Of a stretch of DNA of 40,564 nucleotides, positions 31,298-40,564 are shown piece by piece (position 1 is the first letter of the stretch; each line of letters begins with the position of its first letter). Made by a program: the position numbers and the translations under genes. The stretch spans positions 460,456-501,019 of the forward strand of contig BJOX01000342.1 of the NCBI GenBank assembly GCA_009731375.1, read 5' to 3'. The stretch comes from Paulinella micropora. Lineage: Eukaryota; Cercozoa; Imbricatea; Euglyphida. A model generated the notes under the pieces. The model did no database searches and was not told where the DNA came from. It saw nothing but the letters and a program-made list of their open reading frames with translations.

Positions 31298-31521
31298 AAT
31301 ATGGGGTTTGATAGGATTTGGATACGGCTCCGTGGGTTGTCACTGCGTCCTGCACGTCTCCGGCTCATGTTGAGGGGAGTGTGGTCGGAAGCGCAGCTGT
31401 CCCGGAGAAGGGGGCGATTGACATTGTGACACAGCCAATGTTCGAAGCATAAGCATCGAGTGGGATGGTACTCGTTTCGTGTTTTGTTGCCGGAGATGAG
31501 TTGCGCGTGGTGCATACACAT
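31285..31521 (-). CDS. Cys/His-rich segment just before RT in element B
   Basis: This minus frame reads CMHH near its start and then H-x3-C-x-C-x2-H-x2-CH (YHPTRCLCFEHWLCHNV). It overlaps the end of the Ser/Arg-rich frame in another register and may be the true C-terminal part of the accessory region. It looks capable of binding zinc. No known family is recognised; the call rests on composition. Confidence 0.4.
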   Translation of the reverse strand: MCMHHAQLISGNKTRNEYHPTRCLCFEHWLCHNVNRPLLRDSCASDHTPLNMSRRRAGRSDNPRSRIQILSNPILWPS

Positions 31522-32779
31522 TGCTGCGCGTTTCCGGAACTAGGTTCTGGGGTCGGCTGTAAGCCGGTCGGTGCAGGCTAGGCTCGCTCCGCGCGTGTCT
31601 CGGCAGTGTGCTTCGGGTTGCATTTCTCCGAGCCGGAATACCCGTAGTCCATCTCTGGACCGGGTTTTTCCAGCCATGGATCATGGCCTGTCGCATACGC
31701 TGCTGTTGTGCTTGGTGTTGAGAGCGTATGTGCTTGCGTTCACCTTGTGACACAGTCCGAAGGTACCGTCTACCTTGGCGGTCATAGGCTACTTCATGAT
31801 AGTGCCATGTGCGTACCTTATGGGCTTTGCCGCGGCTGCCTCGTTTACTCCGCTCCTTGTTCTTATTCTTATCCTCCGTCTTCTCCTGCTTATCTGTCGT
31901 CCGGCTACCCGATGTTGCGCTCGGGGCAGGAGCAGAGCTGGAGGACGAAGATGAAGAAGAAGATGAGGAAGAGGAGGATGAGGAGTCGTCTTTGTAGTCG
32001 TCGTCGTGACTGCGTCGTCGTCGTCGGTCGGGCTGGCAGCTGGTCTTGGGCTTCTTGAATTTCCGGCGTATCGTCTTGCTGGAACGATCTCTGCCGGTAT
32101 CCGCGTCTTCGTCGGCGGGCGGAGAGTCTTTTCTTTCATCCTTGCCGCTACGTCCTTGACGTTCGTATTCCTCTAGCTCTTCCTCTTCCTCATCTCGCGC
32201 TCTACTATATTCCAATCGCCGCTGTGATCTCGAATCAGCGGATGAGAGGCCGCGTGGATTCGAGCGGGATGAAATGCGCGGAGAAAAAGAGATGCGGTCA
32301 GACGGAGACCCTTCCTCCAGCTGCTTCCGGGTGGTGCGTGAGGAAGGGATCTGAAATCCCCAGAGGCGTCGCGTCGGCCGAAGAGATTTAGGACCTGTGA
32401 TTGTAAATCGTATAGCATGCGTTCCTTCCACGGCTGACACCGCGGAAGGAAGTGTGTGAGGACCCTGTGAGGGTGCTGAAGACGATGATGACGATGATGA
32501 CGATGATGACGATGATGATGATGATGAAAAGTATGTCGTCGGTGGTGATGGTGGCAAGTATGTCGATGGTGCCTGCGATAACGATGTGGGGGCAGCCGGT
32601 GAAAAGGGCGAAGGGGTGGGATCCTGCCGAGCTCTGAGTTTCCATCGTAAGCCCGAATTCTTGGAGAGCGTGATGACTGGATAGGTCGTCTCCGGCCTTC
32701 CAGACACCGGAGCGGGGGGAAGTTGTTCGTTCGTGGAAAACATCTCCGCGTCTTGGGGAAGGATGATGTTGTGGAGCAT
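31340..32779 (-). CDS. Element B Ser/Pro/Arg-rich accessory segment
   Basis: 479 open codons on the minus strand, disordered. They hold a Pro-rich start, a serine run from a GATGATGAC-type tandem (32478-32527), acidic DEEEEELEEYE, a second serine run (about 31930-31985) and a basic tail with KNKNKERSKRGSRGK. It lies between the accessory protein upstream and RT downstream. Function unknown; it may be a spacer or a nucleic-acid-binding part of the polyprotein. Confidence 0.55.
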   Translation of the reverse strand: MLHNIILPQDAEMFSTNEQLPPAPVSGRPETTYPVITLSKNSGLRWKLRARQDPTPSPFSPAAPTSLSQAPSTYLPPSPPTTYFSSSSSSSSSSSSSSSSSAPSQGPHTLPSAVSAVEGTHAIRFTITGPKSLRPTRRLWGFQIPSSRTTRKQLEEGSPSDRISFSPRISSRSNPRGLSSADSRSQRRLEYSRARDEEEEELEEYERQGRSGKDERKDSPPADEDADTGRDRSSKTIRRKFKKPKTSCQPDRRRRRSHDDDYKDDSSSSSSSSSSSSSSSSSAPAPSATSGSRTTDKQEKTEDKNKNKERSKRGSRGKAHKVRTWHYHEVAYDRQGRRYLRTVSQGERKHIRSQHQAQQQRMRQAMIHGWKNPVQRWTTGIPARRNATRSTLPRHARSEPSLHRPAYSRPQNLVPETRSNVYAPRATHLRQQNTKRVPSHSMLMLRTLAVSQCQSPPSPGQLRFRPHSPQHEPETCRTQ

Positions 32780-32799
32780 TGCAAACTCAAGACGGCAAT

Positions 32800-34946
32800 G
32801 TGTGTTCCAGGAAGAGTATTCCTGTATTCAACTGACTCCCAACCAATATCAACGGGGACTAGCGGAAGGTTTAGATAGGCCGCTATATCACGTGAATCCC
32901 GGAGGTCTACCCGAGTGCCAAGATAGGTCGGCGAGATCGAGGCGCACGATGTTTGGTGTCGTTCCTTGATATCCATCTCGTCCTGTATGGATGGGACACC
33001 ATAGGGGTAGCCTTTGGCCTGCAGTGCCCTCGAATACGGATTCAAGATGTCTGCAAGACAAGGTGAATACGTGCTTGGGTGCACTACGACCTGGGTTTCC
33101 TCGTAAGCCGGCGTGTTGAGCATATGCTGCAGTGCCCGCACCTCTGTCTGCACCTGTATGAAAAAGGGGACATTGGCTATGGTTGTACAGTACCACTTCT
33201 GGTCGTGTGCCGAAGAAGGCAGATTCCGAAGAAGATAGTCCTGTACCGGGGCTAAAGTGTCTATACCCCTGGTTCATCGCGCTTCCATAAATAAGGAAGG
33301 TTGATTTAACAGGTTCAGCTTTTGCTCCAGTATTTCTCTGTCCGGGCTATCAGTGAAGAGGCGCGCGAGCATGCCTGGATTGGGACATACATCCCACTGG
33401 TCTGTCGGGAGGATGGGATGATATTTGTCCGTAGAACGAATTGTCATGTCCATGTTTGCGAAATAGTTCGCCGGCAGATCCGCGAAAAAGGAGAAGTCGG
33501 GCGTGAAAATCCGATAGACCGCTTGATATCATGTGGGTGCGTGCAGTATCTTACGGCAGAATTCGATGGCAATCGAAAAAGATAGTAGAGACATGCAAAC
33601 CACTGCCATAAGTGCTCGAAGGCAAAATGGTATCGTACGAAAATAGGGCAGCCGAGATAGTCTTATGCTCCCCCTATGCTCCCCCTGGATCGTACCGGTT
33701 CCACCGATACAGTGTGGGACCATGGAAATGGGACTACGTGGTTCATAATCTGCTGAGACACACTCTGTCCCCCATGTCCCGGGTAGAGTCCTGATAGGTG
33801 GCCCATGAAACCATATGGCCGTTCGTGCGAGTATGATATGTAATGCCTGAAAAGCAGGGTATCGGATATCGGGTCTTCCTGGTCGAACCCAAAAGCCAGA
33901 ATTGAGGCCAATTGAGCTCTGGATCGTCCCCAAACCGGCGGATGGTGAAACATCGTCAGTGGGGTCCGGTTTATAACCATGGCCGGCAATATCAACTTGA
34001 GAGGGAGACCGTTCAGCAACCTACTGATATGTTGCGGGGTACGGTTCGTTTCGACGTACTGGATGTTGCAGCGGTGAGTTACCGCAGGGTTTTTGACAAA
34101 GCGATCGTGATGCGCATCTACTTCGGTGCGTTTCTCGATGCACATCCAATCATTCTGGGGGTTGGTTTGTATGGGGGCTGGTCCTTGCAAGCAAGGAACG
34201 AAAACGATGCATTCCGACAGGAGGACATCCTCGGGCTGGGAAAGGCCCGGGTCACGCTCCTGATGGCAGGCGTTCATGGTTTTCATAGTGACACCTACAA
34301 AGGCCTGAACGACTTGACAGTCAATGTAACCTGGGCCAATATAAGGCGCGATATATCCCTTGTTGTCGAGGAATATACGGTCTCTTTGGTTTACTTGTGC
34401 CATGATTTCCGGCAACTGGCGTAGGGATATCCGAGCCCACGCCGTAGCCTGTTGGACTCTAGGGGCTACGTATGCTACTGATCTAATCAGTTGGCTCGAG
34501 TATAAGCGCGTGGCTACGTAACTATGTTGGTGCATGTTCTCATATCTTGTCAATTGACGGAGCTGTGAGAAGCATCGATCTAGATGTATGTGGCCGCCAT
34601 GAAGCGGGATTTCATACCCACCGTCCTCGCGGATCTCGAGTCGGTGTTGCACTATCGTGATATTGCCTGGATCGTCGAAAGACGGGTCCTCGTAGATCCC
34701 ATGGACCCGGATGAGGTAAGGCAGGTAATAGTAGCAACGATGGTTGCATTTAATGTGCTGACCGAATTGGACGAGATCTTCCCAATAGGGGCGGAGGCGG
34801 ACAATTGGGTTTTGAATAATGAACAGTGACTTCCTGTCATTATAAACGTCCTTCAAAACCGCACCTCCTATTTGCGGGACAGCTGGTATGATCCTGCCTT
34901 CACGGTGCATATCTCTCTCGAACTCGACGTGTGTGCGGGTAACCAT
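32800..34946 (-). CDS. Element B accessory protein between protease and RT (unknown, frameshifted)
   Basis: A 427-codon frame (33663-34946) has ordinary globular composition (for example FIIQNPIVRLRPYWEDL, RVHGIYEDPSFDDP). A second frame takes over from about 33660 and stays open to about 32800 apart from two TGA codons at 33529-33531 and 33274-33276. It includes a hydrophobic run near 33550-33610 (ALMAVVCMSLLSFSIAI) that could be a membrane helix, then FFADLPANYF and WYCTTIANVPFFIQ. Together this would be roughly 700 residues. Ty3/Gypsy elements normally have little between protease and RT, so this is an extra gene or domain. No homolog is recognised; an envelope-like role is conceivable only from the hydrophobic run. 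Confidence 0.6.
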
Positions 34947-36510
34947 GCGTGTGTCCTACTGGGTGCATGATGTTTTTTCTTCGACCCGGGGTTGATAGAC
35001 CCGCTCTTCGTGGAGTTGTAGGTCTTTCCTGGTCGAGTTGTCTCATGCCAGTATCCGTTATAGCGCGGCCTCGGACCGCTGTGAGCTGAAGGTTAGTCAG
35101 ATTCGAATCTCCTTGTGGGAAGGTTCGAGCTGCGTTAGGGGAGATTGATCCATAGCGGCAGGACATGAGAGAAAATCCCAATGATCGCTGTGATCCCTGT
35201 GTCCAAAATTGTGGCATTCCTGGTATAGGAGATTGCTGGGCTAAGGGTGGAAGTGATCGTGGCAAAGAGGACGATGGGGAGCTAGCTTGTAGTAGGGGTA
35301 CAGGCGTAGCGGTTTGACGCGCCGGTGTCCCTGACGACGATGTCGCCGCCGGGGGCGTGCCATATATCACTATAAGCTCCCTCTTCAACTGAGTCGGTCT
35401 TGGAGGAGAAAGTAGTGCGCTAGGAGACGTGACGTTCGAGAGAGCGGGCGATGTAACGCTAGCACCTGGTTGTGCCTTGGCGTCTGGGAGAGACGGTGAC
35501 GTGACGTTCGACAAAGCGGGCGAGTAAGCGGGAGTTGTCGGTGAGAAAGTAGGTTCTATGGGAGACTCCCTGGGTCCTAACCGGCTAGGCGTATCGGCCG
35601 ATCCGGGCTTGCGCGCCCACTCGCTAGGAGACGCGGTGGAGGGAGTGGGTGATGGTCCTCCGGGAGTCTCTGGTGAGGCTTGCGTGGCCCGGTGATCTTG
35701 CCCCGAGCTCGAAGAACTCGAGCTTGAGCTTGAAGCGGTGGCTCCTTCAAGATCAGCCTGGGCTGGAGTCGCCGTCTCACTAAATGACGGTGGTCCCTGA
35801 GGAGTCACATCCTCCTCCTCGCGTATTGGGGGAAGACCCGTGATCGGAAAAGCCGAGACCGGTGTACGGTCCAGTCGTGCCGCTGTGGTCCGAGATCGTG
35901 TCTGTCGCGGTGTGGGGAATGTACGGTCAGTACTGTCCTCCTGCTTCTCCTCCGTCTCGAGCTCGTCTGTCTTCTCTTCGCTTTCTTCTTTCTCTTCCTC
36001 ATCATCACTCCCGTCAGTGGTGATCGCCACCAAAGGGAGGAGACTAAAAGGACATTCCTTAAGGTCTTGCTTTTGGGCTTCCTCCTCGTTATCATCCGAG
36101 GGGAGGTCCATCAGCGTGACCACCTGTTGGCAGGGACCATCTCTTAGGATCGTCCTGCTTCGCAAAACCTGATTGACAGTCTCGCTGGGCTGTCGGGGCG
36201 GGGTCAGGATCTCAAACTCATCCAAGAGGATTTGTTCGTTCTCCGCCCGTGTCGGCACGGCCGGCCACTGTTGGCCAGCTGCCATACGGGTGAAAAGGGC
36301 ATCCGTGGATATGTTGGTCTGCATGATGAGGGCAGTGCCAAGCAGAATATCCGCTCCCGGGGGAACATGCTGGGAGGTGTAAAGGTAAATCTCATCCCAG
36401 CCTCTTGTGGGGAGGACTTGGATGTAGAGACGTATGCCTCTAACCATAGTTATGATCCCTTGAGCCGTGCGGGCTGTCAGGACGGGCAAATCCATTTCAG
36501 TCAGGCCCAT
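34900..36510 (-). CDS. pro: Element B protease C-terminal half fused to a long disordered region
   Basis: The first 90 residues continue the protease: ADILLGTALIMQTNI is the ILLG-type block, in a frame shifted by one base from the part carrying the catalytic Asp. The next 400 residues are acidic (DDEEEKEESEEK) and then Ser/Pro/Thr-rich with a repeated ALSNVTSPS motif and a serine run near 35715. The frame ends just inside the next accessory frame. The long tail is not known from standard retropepsins. Confidence 0.7.
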   Translation of the reverse strand: MGLTEMDLPVLTARTAQGIITMVRGIRLYIQVLPTRGWDEIYLYTSQHVPPGADILLGTALIMQTNISTDALFTRMAAGQQWPAVPTRAENEQILLDEFEILTPPRQPSETVNQVLRSRTILRDGPCQQVVTLMDLPSDDNEEEAQKQDLKECPFSLLPLVAITTDGSDDEEEKEESEEKTDELETEEKQEDSTDRTFPTPRQTRSRTTAARLDRTPVSAFPITGLPPIREEEDVTPQGPPSFSETATPAQADLEGATASSSSSSSSSSGQDHRATQASPETPGGPSPTPSTASPSEWARKPGSADTPSRLGPRESPIEPTFSPTTPAYSPALSNVTSPSLPDAKAQPGASVTSPALSNVTSPSALLSPPRPTQLKRELIVIYGTPPAATSSSGTPARQTATPVPLLQASSPSSSLPRSLPPLAQQSPIPGMPQFWTQGSQRSLGFSLMSCRYGSISPNAARTFPQGDSNLTNLQLTAVRGRAITDTGMRQLDQERPTTPRRAGLSTPGRRKNIMHPVGHTHGYPHTRRVRERYAP

Positions 36511-37530
36511 CTGGAGGACAAGCGTGGGTGGATCAGCCCCAAGGTGTTACATCCAGTGTCAACTATGACAAAGATGTCGATAGCCTTGTCGGCGGTCTGA
36601 TCGAGTCCGGCAATAGCCAGGACCCGTCCTTGGAGGACATTTGCCTTACGAGGTCGTACGGGAGCGACATAACGGCATTCAAGAGCAGTGTCAGTCCCGT
36701 CGTCCAATATATTATGGGTGCTTACCTGGCTAGGGTCGTCTACCGTCGCTTGAGCCGCCATCACCGCCGCCATAGGGGCATCCTTGCGTTCCTTGAGGTC
36801 TTTTCCGCGTCGATCCTTCTTTCCGGGGCCAGCGCGTTGCTTCCCGGCCCGCGGGGGGCACCAATGCGAGTTGAGCCCCTTCTCCAGATCGCGCGTGCGT
36901 GTCCTACAAATTTCGAGTGTATGATTTGGTTTGTCGACCTTGCCGAAGTGTTGACAGTAGACGCAGGGCTCGGAGCTCTTGTTGTGCGGCGCGCGGTTCT
37001 CCTTGGCGGGGTCCTTCGTCCACTGGGTCGGCTGGCGATCTTGATCGCGTTGGCCCCAGAAAAGCGTGCAGTCTTGGTTGTACGGGCCAGACTTCGGCTT
37101 GTTCTGCTGATGGGACGTCGGAGCTTGCCTCGCCACGACCTGCAGCTGACTACCCGAGGGGATATCACGGGGCACTTGGTTTTTGGCTTCCTCGTGCTCT
37201 CCTTGGCCCTCTCCTTACGAGGAGGGCGCCGGCCGTAGTCGGAATCCGGTGCCGTCAGGATCATCTTGGGGTCCCAATCAGTCAAGGTACGCGGGTTAGC
37301 CTCGAGGATGAGGTACCTCATCTCTTCCAACGTGCGTGTCGGCGCAATGCCCCGCTTCTTCCTTTCTATCTGCAGGGCCTCTATGTGCTGTATCTCCATA
37401 TGGGAGACACATCGCCGGGCTACCTCATATTTATGGGATTCCTCGGCCACAAGGCCTTCGTTCTGCAGCTGCCTGAAGAGCTTCTGTAAACGCGTGATAT
37501 AATTGCCAAGTTCTCTTTCGACCGTCTCTT
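36501..37530 (-). CDS. Element B Gag C-terminus with zinc knuckle, and protease N-terminal half
   Basis: The frame 36501-37175 carries a variant zinc knuckle at 36906-36965, C-x2-C-x10-H-x4-C (CVYCQHFGKVDKPNHTLEIC), where retroelement Gags normally have C-x2-C-x4-H-x4-C. After a basic stretch comes the protease active site VIVDTGCNT at about 36540-36570. The upstream part (37180-37530) lies in another frame and is helical. The frame ends in a TGA at 36501-36503, and the protease resumes in the -1 frame, which overlaps by about 40 nt. No classical slippery heptamer is seen, so a one-base deletion is more likely than programmed frameshifting. Confidence 0.75.
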
Positions 37531-39286
37531 CATGTCATTCCTGTAACTCGGGCCGAAAGGCTTGGTAACATCGTAGAAGATGTCGATTTTCCATCGTGAG
37601 TCTACTCGGTAGTCCAGCCAGATCCATGGCAAGAGCTGCAGAGACTTCATGTCGGAGTCTTTGGAAGAAGTTCTTGCCGACCACGCGTTGAAGAAGATCT
37701 CGGCCTCAGACTGGGTCATAAAAAGGGAAAGATTTGAAAGAAACAAGCGCAAGGTGTATCCTAATGATACGTGGTCGAACTTGAGCTTTTTGATCTCCCT
37801 CAGGCGACGTTGTCGTCGTTCGGTAGCCAACTCAAATGGCGCCACCATCCTAAGGACGGTGCTGCCACTAAAGGATATACCATTCCGGGTACGTGACGGC
37901 TCGGAACTACTCGACGAGGGCTGCTTGCCACTACTAGAGGGTGCACTAGTTGTCACTCTACTCCCAGACGGGTTGTCCTCCTCCGCTTCGATCGTCGGGG
38001 CAGCTGGGCCGGCTAGAGCCGTTCCGGCTACCTCTGGCGTGACCGCTGCGGAGGCGGGCTCCGCGACCGCCGTCCCGGTCTCTCCATCTTCGTCGCTTCC
38101 ACCAGCTGGCGGGAGCGATTGCCTAACTGTGGAGAAAGTCACAATACGTGGAGGGGCAGAACGGGGTCGGCTTGAAGACTGCCCGACTCGGGGGGATAGG
38201 GGGAGGCTATCACCGTCGGCTGGCTCTGCCCCTCGTTCCGGAGAGAAAGAGAACAGAGGCACTTTCGACTCTTCTTCCTCCTCGACTACCCTTCCGTATG
38301 GGGAGACAAAAAGCGCACCGCTGTCTTCGTACCGGGAGTCCGGAGGGGAGGCGAAGGATCCCGGGAAGCTTGGGCTCCGTTGAGAAAACCTCGGGGTCGG
38401 GGATGAACCATACCCTGATGCTTGTGGGGAAAATGCACCGTCAGCAGTCGGTCTCGGTCGGGAAAGCAGAGAACGCTGTGCTTCTGACCCGCCTATGGGG
38501 CCCAAACTACTTCGTGAAGGGCGAGAGGGTCGGCCTGGGAAGGCTGTGATGGGGCCACCAAAGCGTTGGGAGCCAGTTGGGGGGAACCTTACCGGGGCGG
38601 GGGCAGCCGTGAAGCGCGATGACGATGCTGCCGCCGTAGCCGGAGGCATCGTCGCTGCCGTAGCTGTAGCCGTAGTCGTAGTCGTAGTCGTAGCTGTAGT
38701 CGTTGCTCCTGCCAGCGGGGGGCGAGTTGGGCCCATGGTAGGAGCCGCCGTGGCCGCTGGTGCCGGAATCGTCACGTAGCGTGTGGAGCTGGGGACGTTG
38801 TCCGGAGACAGAACCCAACCGACCTTTTTCGCAAGGTCGTTGTACCTGCTTATAGCTAGGTCTCTCTCACCCCTATAAGCGGTCCACTTGTGGAAAGTGG
38901 ATGGGTCCAACCAATAATCCACCATCTGCTCAAGGGGCTGCATGGGGAGAAAAGGCTCCTGCTCAAGATTGAGAAGGCAGTCCTTTACTGCCTTCGAAGA
39001 GGGGGCAGAGGTCCTTACTTAAAGCAATTAGTACGACCTTAATGAAGTGGGCGCGGCTGATTCCGTCCGTCTGGGGCGAGAGCTTCTTGGCAGAGCAGTC
39101 CTTGAGTGCATTCCTGTAGGTATCTATGAAGGGGACCTTGAGGTTGGTGCGCAGCGTACGAGAGATGTTGAGGCATTCCTCTCGGTGGTAGACTTCCTGA
39201 CTGACCAGGTCGTAATTGGAGCGAGGAAATGAGGCTGGAAGGTTCATTTCGTCACACCTGAACGTAGAAGACCCACGATGTAGCAA
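37420..39286 (-). CDS. gag: Element B Gag (frameshifted)
   Basis: An N-terminal frame (38963-39286, 107 codons from ATG) and a second frame (37420-38943, 507 codons) are both open around 39000, where a CCCCC run lies at the switch; joined they form one Gag-like protein. The second frame has a Thr/Ala repeat from a GTAGTC-type tandem (38655-38700), a Pro/Ser-rich middle, and a helical C-terminal part (ELATERRQRRLREIKKLKFD, then WLDYRVDSRWKIDIFYD) that may correspond to a capsid domain. It loses frame again near 37530. Gag identity comes from its place between the 5' LTR and the zinc knuckle/protease. Confidence 0.65.
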
Positions 39287-39633
39287 ACAGGTCTGGAATT
39301 TGCAAAGGAGACCTTTAGGGTTGGTTGCTACTCGATGGGGCTTGCTTGAGGGACTGTCCTATGTATGCAAGGGACTTGAACAGACTTGAACAGACTTGAA
39401 CAAGACTTGAATACATGGTACAAGTCGCCTCTCTGCGTGTGGTGAACATGAACAACGGTCACCATGACCGGCCACTCAAAGACAGGTGAACTAGCTGTCC
39501 TGGGTGGATGTAATGGCAGACCTTGAGCTTGCTCGTTGTTGGTGTTTCCAGAAGCAGGTAGGTGTTCACCAATTCGAGCTGTGCACAGCACACAGTAAGC
39601 GTGACTCTTCCGAAAATAAAGAGAAATTGGAAT
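39287..39633 (-). other. Element B leader with uncertain primer site
   Basis: About 350 bp between the 5' LTR and Gag. Immediately after the LTR, on B's strand, the sequence is ATTCCAATTTCTC, which does not begin with TGG, so no standard tRNA primer site is visible. A small direct repeat GAACAGACTT occurs three times near 39375-39402. Confidence 0.55.
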
Positions 39634-40295
39634 TGTAAGTCTTGACTACCCTCCTGTGAGGAAATTACCAACCTGCATTCAAATGAATACACACAGTGCT
39701 GTCATTTGATCTCAAAATACTTCCGAGAACAAGGAAGGTACCAAAAGACGCTGGGATGGTTAATTCCAGTTTATTTAGTACACTTGCTTGACAGACTACT
39801 TGTCTCTTGCGAAACAATACAAATTCTGAGAATCGACGAATAGAATTCAAGTGCTACACGTGTTGTGTTGCAGTTGGAGTTGTTCAAGTTGGTCTGAGAA
39901 AAATAAAGGAAAATATGTTAAGTATTACCACTTTAACTAACCTATCTGACTTGTTTTACCATTTTACTTGGAGTGTGTTGACTGGAAACCGGAAAACACG
40001 GTCCAAGGAAATAAAGTATGACTGGAGACCGGAAATAGCGGTCAAAGGAATAAAAGTTTTCAGATATGGGGAAAAATGCAATAGTGCTTTTCTAAAAAGC
40101 TAGCTGTTAAAGGGAAATAAATTGATCTGTTAACGGCAGTTGAAAACGTAACAACTACAAGTTATGACAGTTGATAAATAAACGGAAAAATGAAGTAACG
40201 GAACTAAAAATAGAAGTGTAAACTTGAAGTAAAAACTTGAAGAAAGTTTAACACAATATTAATGTTTCGGTCCGGTACGGGTAGTCATTCCGATA
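39634..40295 (-). repeat. Element B 5' LTR (662 bp), with the uninterrupted target site of element A
   Basis: The plus strand reads TGTAAGTC at 39634 and CCGATA at 40295, so the sense-strand LTR runs TATCGG to CTTACA. The A insertion point (single ATAC) lies at 39717-39720. Confidence 0.95.
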
Positions 40296-40564
40296 TAACG
40301 TAACTGATCTCTCTCCCGCGCAAAAATATCACGTAACACTCGTCATCTTTAGGTTGTACTTACTTCAGTAGATAAATACACATTTTTGGGGGGTGTTTTT
40401 TTCGTGCCTCAAAAACCCCCTTCCAAAAATGTATCGTCCTTCCTGTTGATAGTTTAAACAATTAATACTAAGCCTCAAAACAGCAAAATAAAAAAGCAAA
40501 AATTTTTGATAAATACAAGAAAGCAAAATAAATAAATTCATTTTCCTCTACTTCAAAAAAAAAA
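40296..40564. other. Right flank of element B with a short inverted repeat
   Basis: AT-rich, no gene. 40380-40400 and 40411-40432 form an imperfect stem (ACATTTTTGG against CCAAAAATGT, G-rich against C-rich inside) with a loop of about 10 nt. Confidence 0.6.

Larger units (their letters stand above)
16358..40295 (-). mobile_element. LTR retrotransposon B (Ty3/Gypsy-type), minus strand, interrupted by element A
   Basis: Two copies of a 661-662 bp LTR bound it: 39634-40295, and a split copy 16358-16444 plus 26360-26933. Removing element A and its 4-bp duplication gives about 14.0 kb. Order in sense orientation: 5' LTR, Gag, zinc knuckle, protease, about 5 kb of unrecognised coding sequence, RT, RNase H, zinc-binding/DD35E/GPY integrase, post-integrase domain, G-run PPT, 3' LTR. 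The PR-RT-RH-IN order is that of Ty3/Gypsy. The LTRs differ at about 8 positions plus one indel, so insertion was recent, yet many frameshifts disrupt the genes. No convincing target duplication: GAAC on the left against TAAC on the right. Confidence 0.9.

Noticed and set aside
33912-34424. Plus-strand 170-codon frame
   Set aside because: Antisense to the accessory frame of B, which is longer and fits the element's orientation. Either strand lacks known domains, so some doubt remains.
36490-36560. Programmed -1 frameshift within B protease
   Set aside because: Frames overlap by about 40 nt, but no slippery heptamer is present and the break lies inside a folded domain, in an element with many other indels.
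36528-37489. Plus-strand open frames of 236 and 196 codons
   Set aside because: Antisense shadows of element B Gag/protease, which has the zinc knuckle and DTG motif on the minus strand.
1-40564. CRISPR arrays, bacterial operons, rRNA and tRNA genes
   Set aside because: No regularly spaced repeats with unique spacers, no recognisable rRNA, and no tRNA cloverleaf noticed; the content is eukaryotic transposon DNA.

Overview
This is a eukaryotic genomic window built almost entirely from transposable elements and low-complexity DNA. There are small GT-AG introns, microsatellites, homopolymers, assembly gaps (N runs) and Ty3/Gypsy-type LTR retrotransposons; there are no bacterial operons, rRNA or tRNA genes that I can see. 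I cannot name the species. A large, repeat-rich genome such as that of an alga, an early-diverging plant or a similar eukaryote fits, but this is not established. No conserved host housekeeping gene was recognised.

Layout. 1-5821: a near-identical 1.83 kb AT-rich direct repeat (1-1830 and 3992-5821) encloses a GC-richer 2.1 kb segment. That segment holds a probable spliced gene fragment (1842-2746), a large imperfect foldback (2806-3530) and a decayed coding fragment on the minus strand. 5822-7385 is AT-rich with one 110-bp tandem duplication. 7386-9965 is the 3' end of a truncated Ty3/Gypsy-like element: integrase with three frameshifts, a downstream conserved domain, a G-run polypurine tract and a candidate 3' LTR. 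9966-16357 is gene-poor: a GC-rich exon-like segment, a (GATA)n array, poly(A) tracts around a gap and a 1.8 kb purine-only microsatellite.

16358-40295 is a nested pair of LTR retrotransposons. Element B (minus strand, about 14.0 kb once the insertion is subtracted, LTRs about 661 bp) was inserted first. Element A (plus strand, 16445-26355, 9.9 kb, LTRs about 250 bp, 4-bp target duplication) then inserted into B's 3' LTR. The undisturbed target site is still readable in B's other LTR at 39717-39720.

Element A encodes a Gag with a CCCH-like zinc finger and RGG tail. Gag is followed in the same frame, after one UGA codon, by a protease, then by reverse transcriptase/RNase H through a frame overlap, and by an integrase with a long uncharacterised C-terminal tail. 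Element B encodes Gag, protease, about 5 kb of unrecognised coding sequence, RT, RNase H, a zinc-binding/DD35E/GPY integrase and a short post-integrase domain. That last domain is shared with the truncated element at 7.4-8.5 kb. B is broken by many frameshifts. A is more intact but has one indel in RT, an in-frame stop in integrase and a 494-bp gap.

Most interesting points: the 5 kb accessory region between protease and RT in B; the conserved post-integrase module and shared PPT/LTR signature defining one family; and the Gag-Pro readthrough arrangement with a CCCH/RGG Gag in A.
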